This document shows positions 44,300 through 57,899 of a DNA stretch of 64,000 bases, one piece after another. The notes under the pieces were generated by a model. It did not search any database. It had not been told where the DNA came from and saw only the letters and a list, made by a program, of their open reading frames with translations. The stretch comes from Diatrype stigma (lineage: Eukaryota; Ascomycota; Sordariomycetes; Xylariales; Diatrypaceae), in contig JAKJXP020000151.1 in NCBI GenBank assembly GCA_022225965.2, positions 1 through 64,000 on the forward strand, given 5' to 3'. Position numbers and translations under genes: made by a program. Every line of letters starts with the position of its first letter. Positions within the stretch are counted from its first letter, which is position 1.

Positions 44300-45330
44300 A
44301 TGCGTTTATAATAGTTATAATTATAATAATTCCTGGCCGTTTTACGTTTTTAAACGTTGTTTATTTTTTATAACGGCTATTTTATATTCTCGGATATTAT
44401 TTTATTATAATAACGCATTTATAACGGTTATAATTATAACCCGTAATAATTACGATTCGATTCGGCCATTTTATTTTTTCGAATGTTATAATTAATAAAA
44501 CGTTACGTAACGATTACGATTACGATTATAACTCTAGCCGTTTTATATTTTCGAACGCCATTTATTTATTATAACGACATAATAACGCGTTCGTAACGAT
44601 TACGATTCCGGCCATCTTATATTCTCGGATGCCACTTTAACGCAACGGCATATTAGCTCGTTTATAACGCTTTTAACGTAACGACTTTAATATAACGGCA
44701 TAATAGCCCGCTCGTAACGATTACGATTTGATTCGGCCATTTTATATTTTTGGACGTTATTTATTTATTATAACGGCATAATAGCGCGTTTATAACGGTT
44801 ACGATTATAAAAGTTCTTAGCCGTTTTATATTTTCGGACGTTACTTATTTATTATAACGGCATAGCAATTCGCTTATAACGGTTACGATTATAATTCGCC
44901 CGTAATAATTACGATTCGATTCGGCCATTTTATCTTTTCGAATGCCGCAATTAATTAAACGTTACGTAACGGTTTTAGCTATTTTACGTTTTTAAATGCC
45001 ATTTATTTATCGCAGCGATATAATAACCCGCTTATAATAATTACGATTACGGCCTGGCCGTTTTATATTTTCGGACGCTATTGATTTTTCGTAACGGCCA
45101 TTTTATATTTTCGAATGCCATTTATTTATTATAGCGACATAATAACGCATTCGTAATAATTACGACTCGATTCGGCTATTTTATTTTTTCGAATGCCGCA
45201 ATTAATTAAACGTTACGTAACGATTTAATTACGCGTTCGTAACGATTATAATTCTGGCCGTTTTATATTTTCAAACGTTACTTATTTATCGTAACGATTT
45301 CGTTTCGAATTTCCGAAATAACGATATAAC
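44300..45330. repeat. Minisatellite of GGCC(A/G)TTTTATATTTTCG units
   Basis: About 13 imperfect copies of a core GGCC(A/G)TTTTATATTTTCG-(A/G)A(C/T)GCC-ATTTATTTATT-ATAACGGCATAATA are spaced 40-105 bp. Most are followed by CG-TTATAACG-GTTACGATT-like DNA. The array belongs to the non-autonomous LTR element. A single related unit stands at about 36325-36360, left of the nested chromovirus. No coding content. Confidence 0.8.
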
Positions 45331-45779
45331 AGCTCGCCTTTAATAATTCCGCTTCGAACTTTTAAAGTAATTGCAATATGATATAACTTTAATTATTAAG
45401 CAAAAGTAATTTTTTCGGCATTTTTAATTATAATAACGCATATAACGATAATAACCTTAATTACTTAATCGAAAAATTTAATTCGTTCGTATAACGACGG
45501 CATAACTTTAATTATTCGACCAAAAAATTTAATTCGTAATAATTCGTATAACGACGGCGTTACGAACGTTTAGCTTAGCAGTAGCGAAAGTTAAGCGTTT
45601 TTATTTACCAAAAAAAAATTACTGAAATGGCTACGTTTATTAGTAATCGGTCGGAACGGAATAATACGTATAGCAGTAGCGACGACGAAAATACGCAGCG
45701 AAGTAGCGGCGACGACGATAATCGTAATTAATTGCCCTAACGCCCTAACGGTCTAACCTTTAATGGAAAGGTTTTAGTC

Positions 45780-45942
45780 TGTCAGTTTTTGTATAGAATC
45801 AGAGTGCCAGAGCAACCTTTCGTATTAACAACAGTCTGAAACCTGACCTTTTAGGATTCCTAGGAAGCCCAGAAGCCGTACGGAGCTGTATTTATACCCC
45901 TTACGAGCCCCTGTAGGGGTCACGTGACGCCATACCCTGACA
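45780..45942. repeat. Right LTR of the non-autonomous element
   Basis: 163 bp, starts TGTCAG and ends TGACA; direct match to 35483-35645. Confidence 0.88.
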
Positions 45943-46126
45943 AGAAGATCGGAGGACGCATACGAGGTGGTGAACACCAACATGGATGGATAAACATCCG
46001 TGTTACTTGGCAGGGTCGTAATGTTTATATCACAAACCTGCGCCACCTTGCGACTGGTAAATTATCGCTTGCAATATCCAGACTATTGCGTTACTTAATA
46101 ATACAAAACGCAACCAGCAAGCTATT

Positions 46127-48372
46127 TTAGTTGCTTTTGGTTGTACTGCTTTCTATCGAAGCATCAGCGCCATTTTTTGTTTTCTTCCGGAAATCTTGCC
46201 ACCCTATGCCCCAGATAAAGATCCCACTAAAGGTAACCAGTGCAGCTACGAAGTAGAAGACGTGGCCGACACTGATGGCGTAGGCGGTGATGACTCCTTC
46301 AAGATCAGCTGCGTCCACGACACTGCGAAAGTTTGTCGCGCCAGCCTTGATTACAGCGGCTGCGTCGGCGTTGGGGGCGTGTATGGGCAACTGAGATTTG
46401 AGACTGGAGACTAGGACCAAGTTGCACAAGGAGAGAGCAATGGCTGGAAATAGTGCTTGAGTAAAGACCATGAATGCCATGCCTGACGAGAGCTCTTCGC
46501 CGGTTGTGACTCCCTGAATCGAGATTATGCCCTGTTTGATGCTCATCAGCAGTAGTTCTCCGTCAGGATGAAGGTAAAAGACGCACTAGCTGCAGTCCAG
46601 CCCCAGATCCAACTCCAGCGAGAACCTGGAACCCGACCCATCTCCCTACTGAGCTGTGGGCTTGGAGTGTAGACATGAGACCAGTGCCTATAGCAGAGAG
46701 TATCAACGAGAAGACGGCTATCGGGATCACGTAGCCTATCCTTTGCACTGTAGAAATCAATGGTTAGCATCTCAACAGACTCCATAACCCTTCTCTGTTA
46801 ACTCACAGATGTTCCCTGAAAGAGCTGCTGAAAAGAGTTGAGGAACAATCATGGGTATAATGTAGACACCACTGAGAATGGCGCTCGAGTTATAGACAGT
46901 CTGAAAATAAATGGGCAGGTAGTAAAACAAGCCATATATTCCCACCATCTGAAATGCGTTGAACATGGCAGCCGACCATACCGTACGTCGACGGATCATG
47001 GCGGCTGGAAGAAGTGCGGCATCGCCTTTGTGGTAGTTCCACAAGAGCCATACGATGCAGATTGCACCGGCTCCGCAGAAAAGGCCAATCACTTGAGAAG
47101 AGTCCCAAGAAAACTGGTTTCCTCCGTATTGTAGTGCAAGTAGAAGCTGGATCACGGCCGGGGCAAAAAGAGCGAATCCGATTAAGTCCAGATGGTGGTG
47201 TAGCTGTGGAAGAATGGAAAGAGCGCTCCCCTTGGGTACCTGCTCAGGAATACGAAGTACGATGGTGAAAAATACCGTGATGGCGCCGATAGGCAGGTTA
47301 ATATAGAAGGCTATGATTCCAAGGTTAGTTTCCGGCAGGCACAAACAAAGCTCTCTCTTTGTGTTTCAGCTTACACCACCTCCACGTGCTATACGTGGTG
47401 AAGGCACCTCCGATCAAAGGTCCAGCGACAAGACCAAGCTGTTGCACTATGAGTAGAAACACAGTTACTAAGTCAATTCAAGCCAGCATATAATTTTCAT
47501 AGAGAACCTACGTCCCATGGTCAGGCCTAGCAAGGCTGCGGTAGATGTATGGATTAGCACGGTCACCGCTCTCGCCCCTAGCAAGTCAGACTCACCGGGC
47601 CGCTTCTCCAAAGGCGCGCAACTGGACACGATGGTAATGGCACCGTTGATTATACCAGCAGCACCCAGTCCAGCGACGGCGCGGCCGACAATCAGCATCG
47701 CTGAAGAGGTCGCCGCACCGCATAACACGGATCCCAGTTCGAAGATGCCAAAAAAGAAGAGGAATGTCCACTATTGCATATGCATGTTAGATTGACGTAG
47801 GCTCATAGGCACAGACAGAATGGCAAGAGGGGAATGCAACTGCATGTGTTAGATACCACCGACCTTGGTCTTGAAGTGTGTGTAAATCTTGCCTATCAAA
47901 GGCTGGGGACCCGCACTACGATGAAGAGGTAAGCCCGCCATTTAGCTGAGGCGAAAACGATGAAGGACTTTACATTCCAAATTGATATGCGCTGGCGTAC
48001 CAGCCGACGTCGGCAAGCGAGCGGAACTCATCGGTGATGCGAGGAATAGCCTGAGTAAGGGGAGTGAGAAAACAAGCAAGTAGTTACTTGTGGAAGAATT
48101 GTACGAACTGTGCTGATAACCATGGTATCGACAAGCATGAGGAAACATGCGAGGACTGCAGCGGCCACAACAAGAGCCAGCTTGAATCCCGTAACGTACT
48201 CGGGCTGGAAACTGCGATCCGGCGTGACGACGGCGGCATCGTCCGCATCGTCTGCCTCTTTACCGTCATAAGTCGCTAGTTCAAGCTCCCGTTGCTCCCC
48301 AGACAGTGCCATCGGTGCATTTGGCTTCCACAGAGAGACGGAACCGCCAGACGCATTGTCCAGGGATGGCAT
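46127..48372 (-). CDS. MFS multidrug/toxin efflux transporter, DHA2-type 14-TM (577 aa)
   Basis: Nine exons: 48372-48109, 48050-47974, 47915-47864, 47770-47596, 47535-47512, 47446-47375, 47310-46807, 46747-46587 and 46531-46127. They sum to 1734 nt with every junction in phase. After a ~65-residue hydrophilic N-terminus come [62 protein letters not shown], the antiporter motif [14 protein letters not shown], and [11 protein letters not shown], typical of 14-segment drug:H+ antiporters of fungal secondary-metabolite and drug export. The C-terminal part has [10 protein letters not shown] and [18 protein letters not shown]. Donors GTTCGT (intron 1) and GTGCGT (intron 8) are less usual but fit. 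No stop or frameshift is seen, although RIP-altered elements lie on both sides. Substrate unknown. Confidence 0.9.
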
Positions 48373-48830
48373 TGCAGAAATCAGGCAAGGAATCTGGTAA
48401 GTAAAGCTAAGTGTTTCGGCGAGGTTGTTGGAATTAGTTGGGGAAAAAGTAAAGTCGAAGCCGGTTCCTAACCAAGCTGTTAAGCGTTTGCAATCAGTAA
48501 CTCACTTACGAACTGCATACAGCGAATAGGAAAGGGATAATCTGCTGTAGTTCCAACTGCTGAAGCCAACCGCCACTTATTGGTCAGCCCATATGAAAAG
48601 AGGGATAACAATACAAACAACTGTCCCGCGAACCACGCCAGGAGTACCTATCTAGGGAGTTCGCTTCCGAGGTTACATGCAGTCTCAAAAGTGGCCATTC
48701 CATTACGGCAGGCTATGCCTTAATATATGAAAATACATTCAACGTATTAGGAGATGTGCTTGCCTAAGTATAGAGAAACATAGGGGTATTTATAAGATAC
48801 AGTTTAGGGTTTGCCATAACCACCTACCCA
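48373..48830. promoter_or_regulatory. Upstream region of the efflux gene, at edge of AT-rich block
   Basis: About 450 bp of ordinary composition upstream of the efflux gene (minus strand). Composition turns strongly AT-rich near 48830. No specific box was identified. Confidence 0.4.
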
Positions 48831-51800
48831 TTTGTTTTTTTCAAACCGTAAGTAACCATTATAAGTTAATAAGTAATCATTAAAACGCAATTTCTTATCA
48901 TTAATTAATGCTATAAATTAATAATTACTTATTAATTTATAATATTAATTAATAAATATTCATTATTAATAATTATTTATTAGTTATTATTATAAACTAA
49001 TAAATAATTATTCGTATATATTGCATAATTATAACGTATATAAAATTAAATAAAATTTATTATATTAGCCTGTATTATAATAATGCATATTAATTTACGT
49101 ATTAATTACGATACATTTCGTTATATAATTCTTATAATCGATTAAACTTAATAACTGAATAATTAAAATCCTATAACTATGCTTTTTTTTCGTTTAAATT
49201 TATAAAAAACATAATATCTTAATTAATATTATCGTTTTTTTCGATATCTTTAATTAGGTTTAATTTAAATAATAATATATTTAGTTATAAATCCGGGTTT
49301 ATATAAGGGCTAAATATTACGATTAACTTTAGCATTATAAGCAATATAATAACTATACTTACGTTTTTTTAATAAAAACGGCCCTTATTATCGATAATTT
49401 AGTTAATTATAATATTCGACTAATTTTTAACATAATTAAGAAATAAGATTTTGTTTTATTTATTAAATTTCTTATTTCGAATTATATAGCCTTAATTGAT
49501 TATTTTTTTTAATTATTTCGATAATAATTAAAAAATAAATAATATTATAAATAAATAAATATAAATAACGTAATAAATATTAGTTTTAATATCGACGTTA
49601 ATAATGCGTTAATTTATTGCAAATATGGAACTAAGAATTAATACGAAAATTAATACGACGATTAATACGGGAATTAATACGTAATATACCGGATTTTAAG
49701 GGTTCGTTTTTTTAAAGCAGTATTAAGCTTAAAAAACGTTTTTTTATTTATAAAGCTTTAAAAAATTTACTTATAATAAGAAATGCAAAAGATTAATTTT
49801 ATCGGGCGTTAATTATGGCAATATATTCGGATATTATAGGGCTAATTTAATTTTAATTAGCATTGCGTTTTATTTTTTATTATCGTAATATTTAGCTATT
49901 GCTTTTTAAAAAAGCTATAAAAAAACGGAAAATTAATATTTAAAGGATTACAATTTAAAAAAAGGCCCTTAAATAAGAAATTGCAATATCTTAATTTAAA
50001 ACCGATAACGATTTAACGATATAGCTTATATAAGATTAATATACGTATTAATCGGCGTATTAATTATTTATATATTTTATATTATTAAATTGCGCATTTT
50101 TTATTTAGCTTTTTGAAATTAAGGTATTTTCGGAAACGAATTTATTAATATATAATTTTAATAATTTGTTATATAAGTTAATTATAAAACTAAATAAAGA
50201 TATTGCCTAAATCCGTATTTATTAAAATATATTCGAATCGTAAAATTTAAATATTTAATTAAATTATTTAATAAAAAAGCAATAAAATACATAATTAAAT
50301 AAATATTTTTATAATGTTTTTGCATAATATGGTAAATTTCGCGTTTCTTAATTTTAAAGGCTAATTTGCTTTTAGCTTTTATAAAAATAACCTAATAACG
50401 TTATTTATAAATAAAATAATCCGATTAAGAATTGTTATAATAGCTTATTATTTGCGAATAACATTTTAATAAAAATGATAATCTTTTTTTCTTTTATTTT
50501 ATTCGACGAATTCCTAATTTTCCTAATTCGTAAATCAAATCATAAATGCAATGCCATATTTTTAGGTTATTTATAATAAATATTCGCTTTTCGCCTTTTA
50601 TAAAGCATTAATATACCGATTAATACGTTAATAAATAATATTTATAAATCGTTTTTAATTTATTGGTTAATAATTATTATTTAACGCTATATTTTATCGT
50701 TAATTACGTTTAAAGTATTATTTATTTATTTATTTCGAATATGTCGCTGCTTAGTTTTTATAGCAGCTTTATACTTTTCGATTGTTTTTTATTTTTCGCT
50801 TAATTTAGTTATACGTTTGCACGTTTTTGCAGTATTAAAATTACCTAATAGTTCGCTATTAAGTTTATATCGCTTAAATTAATTAATCGATAAAGAATCG
50901 AAATTATTTCGCTTTTATAAAGGCGACATGTTATTATAAAACAAATTAATACGCAAATTAATACGTAATAATCCGCCAAAAATATAAATACGAAACTATT
51001 TTTAAAATGCATTAAATAAAGTAACAAATTTAATTAATGCAATTAATGCAACCGTAAAAACCATAATATTAAATAAAACTTATAAAGAAATAAGGTTTTT
51101 AAAAAAACCTAAAAACCTTATCTTTATATTCGAAAAAAAAAAAGAAATTCCTATTAATATAAATATTAACAAAATGCTTATAAATTGTTTTAATATTATA
51201 AATTAAAGGTTAACGTATTATTAGTAATATAGGAATCTTTGGAAATCTTTGTTATTAAAAAAGTAAATTACGATTATTACGGAACGAAACGCATTAATAT
51301 AAAATTAAAATGGATTTATCGGCTAAATTTCGAGTATCCATTTATTTTATAAATACGTTTTAATATTTAAGGAATTAATTAATAACAAATAAAAATTAAT
51401 AGCTAATTATAAAAAGTAATTTATATTTATTATTTTAAATAAATTCTTAATAAAATAGAAATCCTTAAATATAATCGTAATTCTATTTGCATATATAACA
51501 TATAATTCATTATATATAAATATTAAACTTAATTTTTTTGCGGCTTTTTATAAAATAATTAATATTAATATTTAAATACGAAATTAAAGCTTTTTTATAT
51601 TTGTTATTTCTTTTTTAATTTTTTAAGAAGGTAGTCTTAAAATATAAAAATTAATTATATATTAAAGATTCTTAATTTTATAAAAGGCAATAACTGGCAT
51701 TTATTAAATCGTATTAATTAACGTATTAATTATTTAAAACTTATTACTTAATTTAAAATAACGTTAACGCTATTAATTATTAAATTTAATATAAGCCTTA

Positions 51801-53079
51801 CGTTTAATAATTAAATTCTTTTTTAGCTTTATTTTAATACGCGCTTTATTAAGCTTATATTCGTTTATTTTATTAAATAATTCTCGACGTCGCTAAATAA
51901 AATATAAAATATAAGTTTTAATAACGAATTTAATAGCTTTTATTATAAATGGGTCATTTCTTTTATAAGTTTAAGTATTAATATAAATGTTTTAAATTTT
52001 TTAATCGTATATATATCGCCGAAATAAAGTAATTATTAATTAAAATTCGAATGTTTCCTTAATTGTTTTTTATTTATTTGCAATAATATTTTTGGTTTTA
52101 TAACGAATGGCATTTTAAAATGAAATATGTAAAAAGGGATTTATTATGTTAAAAACAAAAAATAACGTTTCGAATATATTGCATTAAACGGAATTAACGT
52201 ATTAGTTTTATTCCGAACTAATAATATACGATTATATACGAATAAATAAGCTTTATTTCTATAAATAACATTTTCGTAAGCATTTTTTTTATTTGCTTTA
52301 TCGATATAAAGAATAAATAAAAAACCCTTAATTAAATAACTTTTTTTATTTTTTTATTTTCGAAGTTATTTTCGAAATTATTTAAATAAAGCCTTATTAA
52401 TAAGTTCATATTATAACATTATATCGGCAAGTCCTAATAATAAATGTTTTCTTTAAAATATTAACGACTTATCTTTCGAATAAAGAAATAAAGTAAACCA
52501 AAAACGAAACTCTTTAAACGAATTTGGATTAAGCCTTTTTAAAAAAAATACAAACTTATTATCCGGTTTCGAAATAAAATATATAATATTAAAACGTATT
52601 AATATTTTCGATTTTACCGTTAATATCTTTTACCAATTCAATATTTCGAACGAAAAAAATACACCTTATAACGCCGATTTTTTTTTCCGTATGGCTGCTA
52701 ATAATAAGCTATTTATAAATTAGGCTATTATAAATATTTTATTCTTACCGAATAATTCGAAACGAACCGGTTTTATATTAAACGTAATAAAAAATTTAAT
52801 ATATTATTAATATATTAAAATTATAAAAAATAAGTTTTAAAAATAATAAATAACGATATTTAAATACAAAACAGCAAAAGCAAAACAAAAACGAACGCAT
52901 AAAAAATAAAAAAAGCAATTAAAATTATTCCAAAAAAGGCCGAATTAAAAATATCGAATAAATATATCCAATAAATCGTATTTTTAAAATTAAATAACGA
53001 ATTAATATATAAAAGGAATTTAACGAAAAAGCAATAATTAAAAAAACGGCTTATGATTATATATAAATAATGCCGTATT
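48831..53079. mobile_element. Old AT-rich element remnant, left part (family unknown)
   Basis: Almost only A and T, with no frame above ~60 codons, which is what heavy RIP leaves. A motif ATTAATACG (or CGTATTAAT) is scattered here: near 49092, four copies at about 49636-49680, two at 50045, one near 50624, two at 50940 and two at 51710. The same motif recurs beyond chromovirus B at 60160, 60960 and 61960 but was not noticed inside it. The two parts are therefore probably one older element split by chromovirus B. No terminal repeats were established. Confidence 0.5.
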
Positions 53080-53311
53080 TGTTACAATAACTATAGGTGC
53101 AATATTATATATAGTTAGAATGTACATATAAGAAGATAAGGATAAGGAACAGAATAAGTGGGTCCAGCACTGAAACCGTAATACCTATTAAAGCAACAGT
53201 TTTCCTGTTTCTGCTGTTTTAATTCCTTTTTTTCCTTTTTTCTTTAGCTTAGAATTTTATATAGCTAATGGAATTCGGATTTACGAAACGAAGCCATAAC
53301 AGCCCGTAATA
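53080..53311 (+). repeat. Left LTR of chromovirus B
   Basis: Starts TGTTACAATA, ends CCCGTAATA. Direct match to 59771-60004. Confidence 0.9.
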
Positions 53312-53637
53312 TAATTTTAAGTTTATTTCTTTGCTTGGAAAGGTTTATATAATATTTTATTTCCGAAAAGAACAATTATAAATTAAGGCTGCAGCTTAAA
53401 GCGCGTCAAGAATTATCTTAAATACCCTATTAAAAATCGACAAGCAAAAATTACCGAAATACGAATTAACAAATCCGATTTTCATAATAATGCAATTATT
53501 CGAAGAAACGGCTAAAGCCGTTTTATAAATACGTAAAGAAATGCGATTCCATGTATTTGTTTTTATTCGAAATATTTATTTGGGATTTAACAAAATACCG
53601 AAAACACGATTGCGACGACGGTCGGATTATATAGAAA

Positions 53638-55060
53638 TTGCCTTTTTTATTTCGGAAGAAACCGTTATTTATGGCAAAAAAAAAGATAAATACGAAATTA
53701 TTAAGTAATCCATTTATTATAAATTTAAGAGCGCGGCTACCGAAAACGATATGGAAAAGTTTATTGCTATGTTTAAAAATAATAAACTTTACGAAAATCT
53801 ATTCGATAAATTCGAAGAATTAACTGTTATTTATAACAAAAAAAAAGGCAAAACGGGTTTTTCTTTTATTGTTTTAATTGAAATTAAAAAGTTTGCCTTT
53901 TTTAGTATTAATGGAACCTTAATTCCAATAACGTTTAAGAATTTTTATGAAAAAAATCCAAAGGCCCTTTATTAAAAGGTAAAAATGCGTGCTTTAATAG
54001 CAATAGTTATTTAATTATAAGTCGAAAAAATAACCGATTTCGTTATAAAGTTGAATCGATTTATCCGAATTTTTTTCCGTTGGGCATATTATTTTGATAA
54101 ACTTATAAAAAGCGAATCCATTTTTTATAATGCCGAGGAAAACGCTAATTTCGATAAGGACATTTAATTATTAACCGATTAATTAAAGAAATAAGCCTAT
54201 AATATATTAAATAAAAATAAGAAAATTAATGTTTTAAAAAAACGCCTATGCGATGCTAGCTTATTTATCGGAATCTTTAATGCCTTAGGCATTAAAAAAA
54301 AAAGCAATAAACTGGACGTTCCCGATTTTTACGCCGACGAAAAACAAAACAAAATGAATTTCGAAAGTTGATATTAGCAGATACAAAATCGTTTTAAAAT
54401 AAATGCTAATCATTTTGTTAATAACGAAATAAAGTTTACGGAAATTAAGTTTTATTTAAAAGGCATTGCTATAAAAAATATCCTGTTTTATTTTCGTTTT
54501 ATTTATTCCGATTAAATCATTATTTTCGAAAATCTTATAAAGCATTTTTGGATTAAATATAATAATCCTAATTAATTGGAAAAATTTAAAGCCGAATTCC
54601 GTCGTTTGAAACTTAATAATTCCACCGATTTCGTTATTTTTAAGAATGATTTCGTACGATTAGTTAAAAAGTGCCATAAGCTTAAGAAATTCTGGAAGTT
54701 CGAATTTCGTAAGAAACTTTCCATTTATATCCGAATCGCTTTGGTTAATTATTACTTGGATAATTTTATTTCGTTTAATAAATACGTTCGTTTTGTAATT
54801 AAAATGGAATTGTTTTATAAATAAAAACAATTAAATAAAACCGAACGAAATATTTAACGATTACGTCGCAAAGGCCGCGAAGGATTTAATAAAGGCGGTA
54901 ATACTTAAGCCGTTAATGGAAGCTTAGGTATTAATAATAGTAGCAATCGTAATTAATGCCTTATTTCCGAATAAGTCCGTTAATATGCATTTAAGGGAAA
55001 ATGCTTTATTTGTGCCGAAAAGGGATACATCTTTTGCGAATACCCTAAGAACCCTAACCG
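53638..55060 (+). pseudogene. Chromovirus B gag remnant with zinc knuckle
   Basis: Open pieces at 53638-53823, 53751-53975 and 54576-54824 (MEKFKAEFRRLKLNN...) give a gag-like, Lys/Phe-rich capsid. A CCHC knuckle at 55002-55043 reads CFICAEKGY and then CEY. The expected His is Tyr and the last Cys is Tyr, each explained by one C-to-T or G-to-A change. The frame is broken several times between pieces. Confidence 0.75.
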
Positions 55061-55299
55061 TAATTTGATCCTTTAAAAGCGTAAAGCGAAAATTAATAAT
55101 ATTATCGATCGTTATATTAAGTCGGAATTTAATTTGCATAAATTAATCCAAAATACCGATAAGTCGGAAAAATAATTACCCTGAAGCATATGGACTTTTT
55201 CTTAAGGGAGTTATTACGAGGGAATATCGGAATTGAAATATTATTTAATTTTTTATAGCAGATTCTTAAAGGAGAATTTTTGTTTTTTATTAATACCGT

Positions 55300-57424
55300 A
55301 ACTTATAATGGATTATTATTAATTATTAGATTTTTTTTTGGCGATACGGAAGCAAATAGTTTTTTATTTATTAGTATGAATTTTATAAAAAAAATATTAA
55401 AACGATTTTAAGTATTATTTATTATAGGTTTTACGTCTTACTGCGTAAAAGGATTTAATAGGCAAGCCATTTAATTAATCGATATTTTCATTTTCCTGAA
55501 TTTTCGAATTTACGGATAAAAGTTTAACCGAATATCCTTTATGGTTTTGGATATAAAATATGATGTTATTATTAAAAAAATATGGTTCGAATAATACGAA
55601 ATAATAATCGATTTAACAAACCGCAGGCTTTTATTTCTTAACGAATAGTTAATTGAATTTATTTACGATATTGCTATAAATAATGCTACCGGACCGATAC
55701 TTAATACCGAGGGCAAATTCCAGGCTAAAGTATACCGGCGTTAAAAATTAATAAATAAAGAAAATAAAAAATGCGGAAATGGAAGAAAAACGGTTCGTTT
55801 CGCAGAAAACCCTTTCCAAACGATGGAATCCACCGAACGCAAAAGTAAGGCCGAAACCTTAAAATAGATGGAAAAGAAATTTAAAAACCTAGAAAAGATG
55901 CAATTTGTTCCTTTTGTTTCGAAGCGCGATTATTTTTTGCTATTTAAATCCATATTTTCCCGAGCCATATAAAATAATATTAATTATTAGAAAAAAACTT
56001 TTATATTACGACAATCCCTTGAAATACGTAAAATAAAGAGATAGCTCGATTCGATAAACGAAAATAACTTTATTTCCGAAAAAAAAGAAAACTTTAAAAA
56101 TGCATATCCGGAAAGAAATATATAAGGACTTTATGTTTTTCGGAAAGGATTTTGCTGGTATAAACATCGCTTACCGGATATGGCTATAATTAAAGCAATA
56201 GCCTTTTAGCATTTTACGAAGAATTTCGAAATAAAAATAAACATTATTGTAATTACTTTATATGAAATTAATAAGATTATCGAAAATAAATACAGTTAAG
56301 CCTTAATGCCTCGTAATAAAAAGGAATTTAAGAATCGAATGGTTAATATAGTATTAAAGGCTTATTACGAATATTTGGATGTATTTAACAAAATAAAATC
56401 GGACGATTTATTACCTTTTCGAAATAAACCTTAGGAAAAAATAAATTATAAAATAAAGATTAAAGGAAATCTTAAGAACTTAAAATTTAGTTCTTTATAT
56501 AAAATGTTTTTTAAAAAATTGGAAGCTTGTCGAAAGTATTTAATTAATAATATTTAAAAAGGCTTTATCGTTTTAAGCGGCGCCTTATGGGTTATATTCG
56601 TTTTAATGGCTCCAAAGCTTAAAAAAGAATTACGATTTTGCGTGGATTTCCGTAAATTGAATGCCCTTATTATTAAAAACCGATATTCGTTATTTTTAAT
56701 TAAAAAGACCTTAATTCGAATTTCGAAAGCAAAGATTTTTATTAAAATAAATATCCGATAAGCCTTTTATTGTATACGTATCCGATTTAAAAATAAAGAT
56801 TTGATTATATTTAAAACAAAATACGGAGCATATAAATATAAAGTATTTCCTTTTGGCTTAATTAACGGTTTTGTTATTTTTTAACGGTTTATTAATAATG
56901 CGTTATTCGATTATTTGAATAACTTTTATAACGCATATATTAATGACATTTTGATATTTTCCGAAAACATGAATGATTACGTTTAATATATTAATAAGGT
57001 TTTATAACGTTTTTATAAAGCAGGGTTATAAGTTGATTTGAATAAATGCGAATTCCATATAATAAAGATTAAGTTTTTAGGGTTTATTATTGGTATATAC
57101 GGAATCGCAATGGATTTCGCAAAAACGGCGATATTAAAGGATTGGAAAATTTCGAAGAATTTTAAAGAAATGCAATCCTTTTTAGGATTTTATAACTTTT
57201 ACCGTAAATTCGTATACGAATATAATCGAATTATACGACCTTTAATAAAGTTAATACGTAAAGGTAAAATATTTAATATAACCAAAATAAACCGCATAAC
57301 CGCCTTTAAGACCTTTAAAAAAAAGCTAATAACGGCATCCATATTGCGACATTTCTTATACGACTTGGAAATTAAAATTAAAACCGATGCCTTAAATGGC
57401 GTAATAGCCGGCGTATTCCTATAA
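55300..57424 (+). pseudogene. Chromovirus B protease and reverse transcriptase remnant
   Basis: The protease motif at 55343-55360 reads DTEANS, where family members have DTGANS. RT begins near 56615 with LRFCVDFRKLNALI. The catalytic box at 56936-56947 reads YIND instead of YIDD. The open part 57038-57424 shows CEFHIIKIKFLGFII, MQSFLGFYNFYRKF and an RNase H start with KTDALNGVIAG. The changes fit G-to-A or C-to-T mutation. Confidence 0.88.
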
Positions 57425-57899
57425 AGAACCTTTAAAAAAGAAAATTAATACTTAATAGCTTATTATTCCGAAAATATATAGGGTGCAAAACATAATTACC
57501 TAATATACGATAAGGAATTAATGGCAATTATATATATATTATAAGCTTAGTAATCGGAATTAATAGGCCTTTAACGTAAAAAGCTATTTTCGATTATTAC
57601 CGATTATTAAGCTTTTAAGTATTTTATTATTAAGCAAATATTAAATATAAAACAAACAGAATGGATAAAAATATTATTCCAGTATTATTTTATAATCGAA
57701 TATCGATTAGGGAAAAATAATGTATTATTTAATATTTTTTCCCGTAAATCGAAGGATTTTAAGACATAAAAAAAAAAGAAATGCATATTGCATTATAATA
57801 TTATTTCAATAAGTACCAGAATATATAAATAAGCTATAAAACAATATAAAAACCAATATAATTTCGATTTATGTCGATATATTATATTCCTTAAATAAG

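Larger units (their letters stand above)
35483..45942. mobile_element. Non-autonomous LTR element (LARD-like), interrupted by a chromovirus
   Basis: LTRs of 163 bp lie at 35483-35645 and 45780-45942 in direct orientation (TGTCAG...TAACA/TGACA). They differ at nine sites, all transitions. The flanks are GGGAG (left) and AGAAG (right), compatible with a 5-bp duplication changed by two G-to-A mutations. After removal of the nested chromovirus (36692-44248) the internal region is about 2.6 kb and contains no gag, protease, reverse transcriptase or integrase that I can see. It is made of AT-rich minisatellites plus one GC-normal segment at about 36360-36690. A short frame at 45627-45731 (MATFISNRSERNNTYSSSDD...) might be a residual product. 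The element orientation is not established. Confidence 0.75.

Noticed and set aside
45825..46046. Minus-strand frame crossing the right LTR and its flank
   Set aside because: It reads mainly LTR sequence and runs across the element boundary.
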